45,037 nucleotides of DNA from Proteobacteria bacterium UBA7420 (GTDB taxonomy: Bacteria; Pseudomonadota; Gammaproteobacteria; Magnimaribacterales; D2472). Every line of letters starts with the position of its first letter. The stretch's first letter is position 1. A model generated the notes under the pieces. It searched no databases and had not been told where the DNA came from. It worked only from the letters and a program-made list of their open reading frames with translations. The stretch spans positions 1 to 45,037 of the forward strand of contig DKMG01000075.1 of assembly GCA_002469975.1 (NCBI GenBank). Reading direction: 5' to 3'. Shown here piece after piece: positions 42,411-45,037 of the stretch. The translations under genes were made by a program, and so were the position numbers.

Positions 42411-42437
42411 TACTTAGTTCTTAGAAGGGGGAAGCGA

Positions 42438-42707
42438 ATGAAATTATTTATGGTTCATGTTGGTTTTTATGATGCGGAAGTGGGAGAGGGAATATATGAA
42501 TCTCATATGAATTTTTTTATTGCTGCCAGCAATGCCAAATCTGCAAAGAAAAAAACTTTTAACTTAGAGCAATTTAAGAATAAAAAAATGCACATAGATG
42601 GAATTAAAGAGATTTCTGATGTGGAAGGCTATAAAGTGATTTTAGAAAAAAGCTCTCATAAAAATCAATCCAAGGTATATTCTTATAATGAATCCAAAAA
42701 ATTATAG
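42438..42707 (+). CDS. DUF1543 family small protein
   Basis: An 89-residue protein with the DUF1543 pattern: KLFMVHVGFY at the start, an E-x-H-MNFFIAASNAKSAKKK strand-helix, and MHIDGIKEISDVEGYKVIL. Family members are small stand-alone or tandem domains of unknown function. No signal or membrane segment. It has a strong ribosome site (AAGGGGG, 42425-42431) seven bases before the ATG. It is framed by the 14-base direct repeat, and its last four residues copy those of the upstream permease. Confidence 0.75.
   Translation: MKLFMVHVGFYDAEVGEGIYESHMNFFIAASNAKSAKKKTFNLEQFKNKKMHIDGIKEISDVEGYKVILEKSSHKNQSKVYSYNESKKL
42693..42706 (+). repeat. Direct repeat, right copy (TCCAAAAAATTATA)
   Basis: Right-hand partner of 42396-42409; forms the end of the DUF1543 gene in the same reading phase. 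See the left copy for details. Confidence 0.6.
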
Positions 42708-42736
42708 TGATTTGATGGTTAGACTTTAGGGAAAGC

Positions 42737-43258
42737 ATGAGAAGAATAATTACAGGGCATGATAAATCTGGCAAATCAATTATCACCATTGATGGTCCGC
42801 CAGCCCGTTCAATTGGTGAAGATGTAGGCGGCTTGTTTGAGATTTGGAATACCGATGGTAAAGCAATAGATACAACAGATGAGGTTGATAGAGCAGATTC
42901 CGAAATACTTTTATCACCTCCTGCTAGCGGCACTAAATTTAGATATTTTCAAATCAACCCAACTCCAGAGGGAGTTCCCTTAGAAGTTCTTCAGACAGCT
43001 GCAGCCGAAGCCTTTGCAAGTGTAGGAGCAGCTCATTACAGGGTTGATACCTCCAAGCATCCCGCAATGCATAAGACCAACACAATTGATTACATTATTC
43101 TCCTCAAAGGAAACATCACACTTTTGCTAGATGAAGATGAGGTCAGGCTTAAGCCTCATGATGTAGTTGTTCAAAGGGGAACAAATCATGCTTGGGTCAA
43201 CAATGGCGCAGAGCCTGCTTTGTTAATTGCAGTCTTAATTGATAGTGAATTAAAATAG
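42737..43258 (+). CDS. Cupin-domain protein
   Basis: A 173-residue protein with an N-terminal part (MRRIITGHDKSGKSIITIDGPP) seen in a group of small dioxygenase-like cupins, and a single C-terminal cupin barrel. Cupin motif 1 is around HPAMHKTNTIDYIILLKG, with Asp where the usual Glu ligand stands, and motif 2 is LKPHDVVVQRGTNHAWVNNG with the His. Metal binding is therefore plausible but not certain. Function unknown. The start has TAGGGA nine bases upstream. A 123-base gap follows before the esterase gene. Confidence 0.75.
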   Translation: MRRIITGHDKSGKSIITIDGPPARSIGEDVGGLFEIWNTDGKAIDTTDEVDRADSEILLSPPASGTKFRYFQINPTPEGVPLEVLQTAAAEAFASVGAAHYRVDTSKHPAMHKTNTIDYIILLKGNITLLLDEDEVRLKPHDVVVQRGTNHAWVNNGAEPALLIAVLIDSELK

Positions 43259-43381
43259 TTTTTTTGATAGCACTTCCTGATATTTTAGGCCTGTATATCT
43301 TGGCATCAGTCATAAAGAAAGAGCTCAAGAGCTATCAAGCAAGATTGAGCAATGGCTTGATTGTAAACCCAAGGCAGCACA

Positions 43382-44608
43382 ATGATTAATGGTCACTGCG
43401 ATACTCGTTTCCTAGAGCTTAAAGAAATCTTTACCCAAGCTATTGAGAGTAAGCATGAGGTTGGTGCTGCTCTTGCCATTGAGCACAAGGGTGAGTTGGT
43501 TGTAAATTTATGGGGCGGTCACAAGGATGCTGCTAGAGCATCTGCCTGGGAAGAGGATACTCTTGTTAATGTCTGGTCTGTCACTAAGGGTGTTACAGCA
43601 ACCTGTATTGCTAAATTAATCAATGACGGTCTACTGGACCCTGGTGAGAAAGTTTCTAAATATTGGCCAGAATATGGTTGTAATGGAAAGGAGCACACAA
43701 AAGTGAGCGATATTTTGTCTCATCGAGCTGGCATGTTTGGATTTCAGGGTGGTCTACCACAAGGCTCGTGGCAGGATTGGAAAAAGTTTGTTCATCTGCT
43801 CGAGCTTCAAGCCCCCATCAGAGAGCCTGGATCTTCTCAGGGCTATCATGCATTAACATTTGGCTGGTTAGCAGGAGAATTAGTTAGGAGAGCAGATGGT
43901 CGAACAGTGGGTAGGTATTTTAAAGAGGAGATAGCCACACCATTGGATATTGATTTTCATATTGGGCTTGAAGAACCTGATTTTGCAAGATGCGCAGATA
44001 TGCTGATGCCAGCAATGGACCTTGATACTATCAAAAAACTGCCTGGAAATGCTGTACGATATTTACCAGATTTCTTGCTACCCAGAAAATTAAAAAATTT
44101 TAAATCTGCTATTACTGGAGCTGATTTTCTTACAGCCTTTCAAGGCAGGCCAGGGGATGGAGTGAATTACCCCAATACCTCTGACTGGAGAAAGGCTGAG
44201 GTGCCTTCTGCAAATGGCCATGGATCAGCCAAAGCCTTAGCAAAACTATACGGTATTTTAAGCAATGGATGTGTCAGAGATGGGGTCTCAATCATGCGCC
44301 CAGAGACACTTGAGGGCTCAATTACTCCTTATTCATCAGGCCCTGACACTGTCTTGTTTGGCTCAGATATTCAATTTGGCTTGGGCTTTGAATTAGCTAA
44401 TGGCATGACCTCACTTTCTTCTTTGTCCCCAACATTTATCAATAGAATGTTTGGTCATGCTGGGATTGGTGGGGCTGTAGCTTTCGGCGATCCAGACTTA
44501 GGCGCCGGCTATGCATTCACATGCAATAAGCAACACGAAACTAAAAATCTTTATAAGACCAACAATCAACTAGTTGATAAGTTGTATTCTATTTTATGTT
44601 CCGGCTAA
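43382..44608 (+). CDS. EstB-like serine hydrolase of the beta-lactamase (class C) fold
   Basis: A 408-residue family VIII esterase or related D-aminopeptidase-type enzyme. The catalytic Ser66-x-x-Lys69 is in VWSVTKGVTATCIAKLI, the tyrosine in GYHALTFGWLAGELVRR matches the YxN/YxA position, and HAGIGGAVAFGDPDLG near the end is the KTG-equivalent region with H-x-G-x-G-G. No signal peptide is seen, so it is probably cytoplasmic and not a resistance beta-lactamase. Its final four bases overlap bamD. Confidence 0.85.
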   Translation: MINGHCDTRFLELKEIFTQAIESKHEVGAALAIEHKGELVVNLWGGHKDAARASAWEEDTLVNVWSVTKGVTATCIAKLINDGLLDPGEKVSKYWPEYGCNGKEHTKVSDILSHRAGMFGFQGGLPQGSWQDWKKFVHLLELQAPIREPGSSQGYHALTFGWLAGELVRRADGRTVGRYFKEEIATPLDIDFHIGLEEPDFARCADMLMPAMDLDTIKKLPGNAVRYLPDFLLPRKLKNFKSAITGADFLTAFQGRPGDGVNYPNTSDWRKAEVPSANGHGSAKALAKLYGILSNGCVRDGVSIMRPETLEGSITPYSSGPDTVLFGSDIQFGLGFELANGMTSLSSLSPTFINRMFGHAGIGGAVAFGDPDLGAGYAFTCNKQHETKNLYKTNNQLVDKLYSILCSG

Positions 44609-45037
44609 GTGCTGGGAGAGGGTGCGTTTCTAGAAAAGAAATTTGTATTCTTTGCTGGCTCTTCCTCTTGCAATAAACCCTTGTTTATTTCAATTACAGC
44701 ATTTACATCATTCATGAGATCAAAATATCCAAGCTCTTTATAACACTCACTAACTATTTTTAGAGCGCGCATTGTTTGAGAGGTATTAGGGATATTTTCA
44801 ATGACGTATTTCGCTCTTCGCAGAGCAGCAACATATGCCTTTCTTTTCATGTAGTAATCTGCAGCAACAAGCTCACTTTTTGCAATCAGACTCCTAAGAT
44901 AAATTAGTCTCTGTGATGCATAAGGTGCATATTGACTTTGAGGAAAGCGAGTTAAAAACTCTGAGAGCTCGCTAAATGCTTGTTTGGCTCCTGAGCTGTC
45001 CCTGTTAGAAAGGTCAGATTTGAAGACTCTTGCAAAC
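44605..45037 (-). CDS. bamD: BamD, outer-membrane assembly lipoprotein (partial, N-terminus off the window)
   Basis: The minus-strand frame is open from the window edge to the stop at 44605 and shows about 143 C-terminal residues. FARVFKSDLSNRDSSGAKQAF, FLTRFPQSQYAPYASQRLIYLRS, ADYYMKRKAYVAALRRAKY and VIENIPNTSQTMRAL are the TPR repeats 3-5 of BamD, which scaffolds the BamA barrel-folding machine in the periplasm. The internal ATG at 44850 is not the start. The lipobox and first TPRs lie beyond the window. Confidence 0.92.
   Translation of the reverse strand, partial: FARVFKSDLSNRDSSGAKQAFSELSEFLTRFPQSQYAPYASQRLIYLRSLIAKSELVAADYYMKRKAYVAALRRAKYVIENIPNTSQTMRALKIVSECYKELGYFDLMNDVNAVIEINKGLLQEEEPAKNTNFFSRNAPSPST

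Noticed and set aside
43311..43345. AGCTC-AA-GAGCT inverted repeat as a terminator after the cupin gene
   Set aside because: The loop of two bases is too small and no T run follows.
43382..44608. EstB-like protein as an antibiotic-resistance class C beta-lactamase
   Set aside because: It lacks a signal peptide and the AmpC-specific YAN and KTG motifs; the SVTK and HxGxGG pattern fits family VIII esterases.
1..45037. tRNA, rRNA, CRISPR arrays, insertion sequences, integrases or phage genes
   Set aside because: None were found on reading the intergenic gaps and gene list; all gaps are short and no transposase or repeat array is present.

Overview
The window is 45 kb of dense, visibly AT-rich bacterial chromosome. 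The gene content (MutM, TolC, ParE/ParC, Mpl, RlmH/RodA, LptE/HolA, AccBC, HemBCD, Rho, BamD) and the local gene orders point to a Gram-negative gammaproteobacterium. The tight packing and the mix of core genes with CurA-like reductase, EstB-like esterase and CrtC-like lipocalin genes suggest a streamlined marine lineage of the SAR86 type. That placement is inference, not something the sequence proves. No rRNA, tRNA, CRISPR array, insertion sequence, phage gene or integrase was seen, and no gene-free stretch exceeds 300 bases; the longest is about 180.

Layout. 1-48: tail of a plus-strand gene, possibly coaD. 45-2188 (minus): tolC-mutM. 2371-6521 (plus): parE-parC, topoisomerase IV. 6490-7698 (minus): argD. 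7714-8205 (plus): DUF2244 membrane protein. 8188-9429 (minus): pyrophosphate-type phosphofructokinase. 9490-11365 (plus): mpl and a LON-domain protein. 11358-12879 (minus): CurA-like reductase and a small membrane protein. 13028-19783 (plus): the cell-elongation operon rsfS-rlmH-mrdA-mrdB-mltB-dacA-dat. 19743-27085 (minus): aroQ-accB-accC-leuS-(CrtC-like)-lptE-holA, with a lone DsbD alpha domain upstream at 27127-27546. 27630-34603 (plus): esterase-ABC ATPase-ilvD-hemB-trxA-rho. 34604-36765 (minus): rsmD-hemC-hemD. 36804-37678 (plus): flavin reductase-like and DUF4399 proteins. 37675-42410: a TetR regulator divergent from an RND efflux pair, with two operator-like palindromes between them. 42438-44608 (plus): DUF1543, cupin and EstB-like serine hydrolase. 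44605-45037 (minus): bamD, cut by the window end.

How the genes work together. Envelope growth dominates: PBP2 and RodA elongate the wall, MltB and DacA trim it, and Mpl and the D-amino-acid transaminase can recycle wall peptides and D-alanine. LptE and BamD serve the outer membrane, and AccBC supplies malonyl-CoA for lipids. TolC at the left could be the exit duct for the RND pump at the right, which has no outer-membrane gene of its own. HemB, HemC and HemD are three consecutive tetrapyrrole steps.

The most notable points are: (i) every convergent gene pair overlaps or abuts, so there is no room for ordinary terminators; (ii) a DsbD reduced to its N-terminal periplasmic domain, at the place where full-length dsbD is normally found; (iii) a LysM repeat nested inside the MltB catalytic domain; (iv) a CrtC/AttH-like gene inserted between leuS and lptE; (v) an RND permease with a changed proton-relay pattern, next to paired TetR operators.
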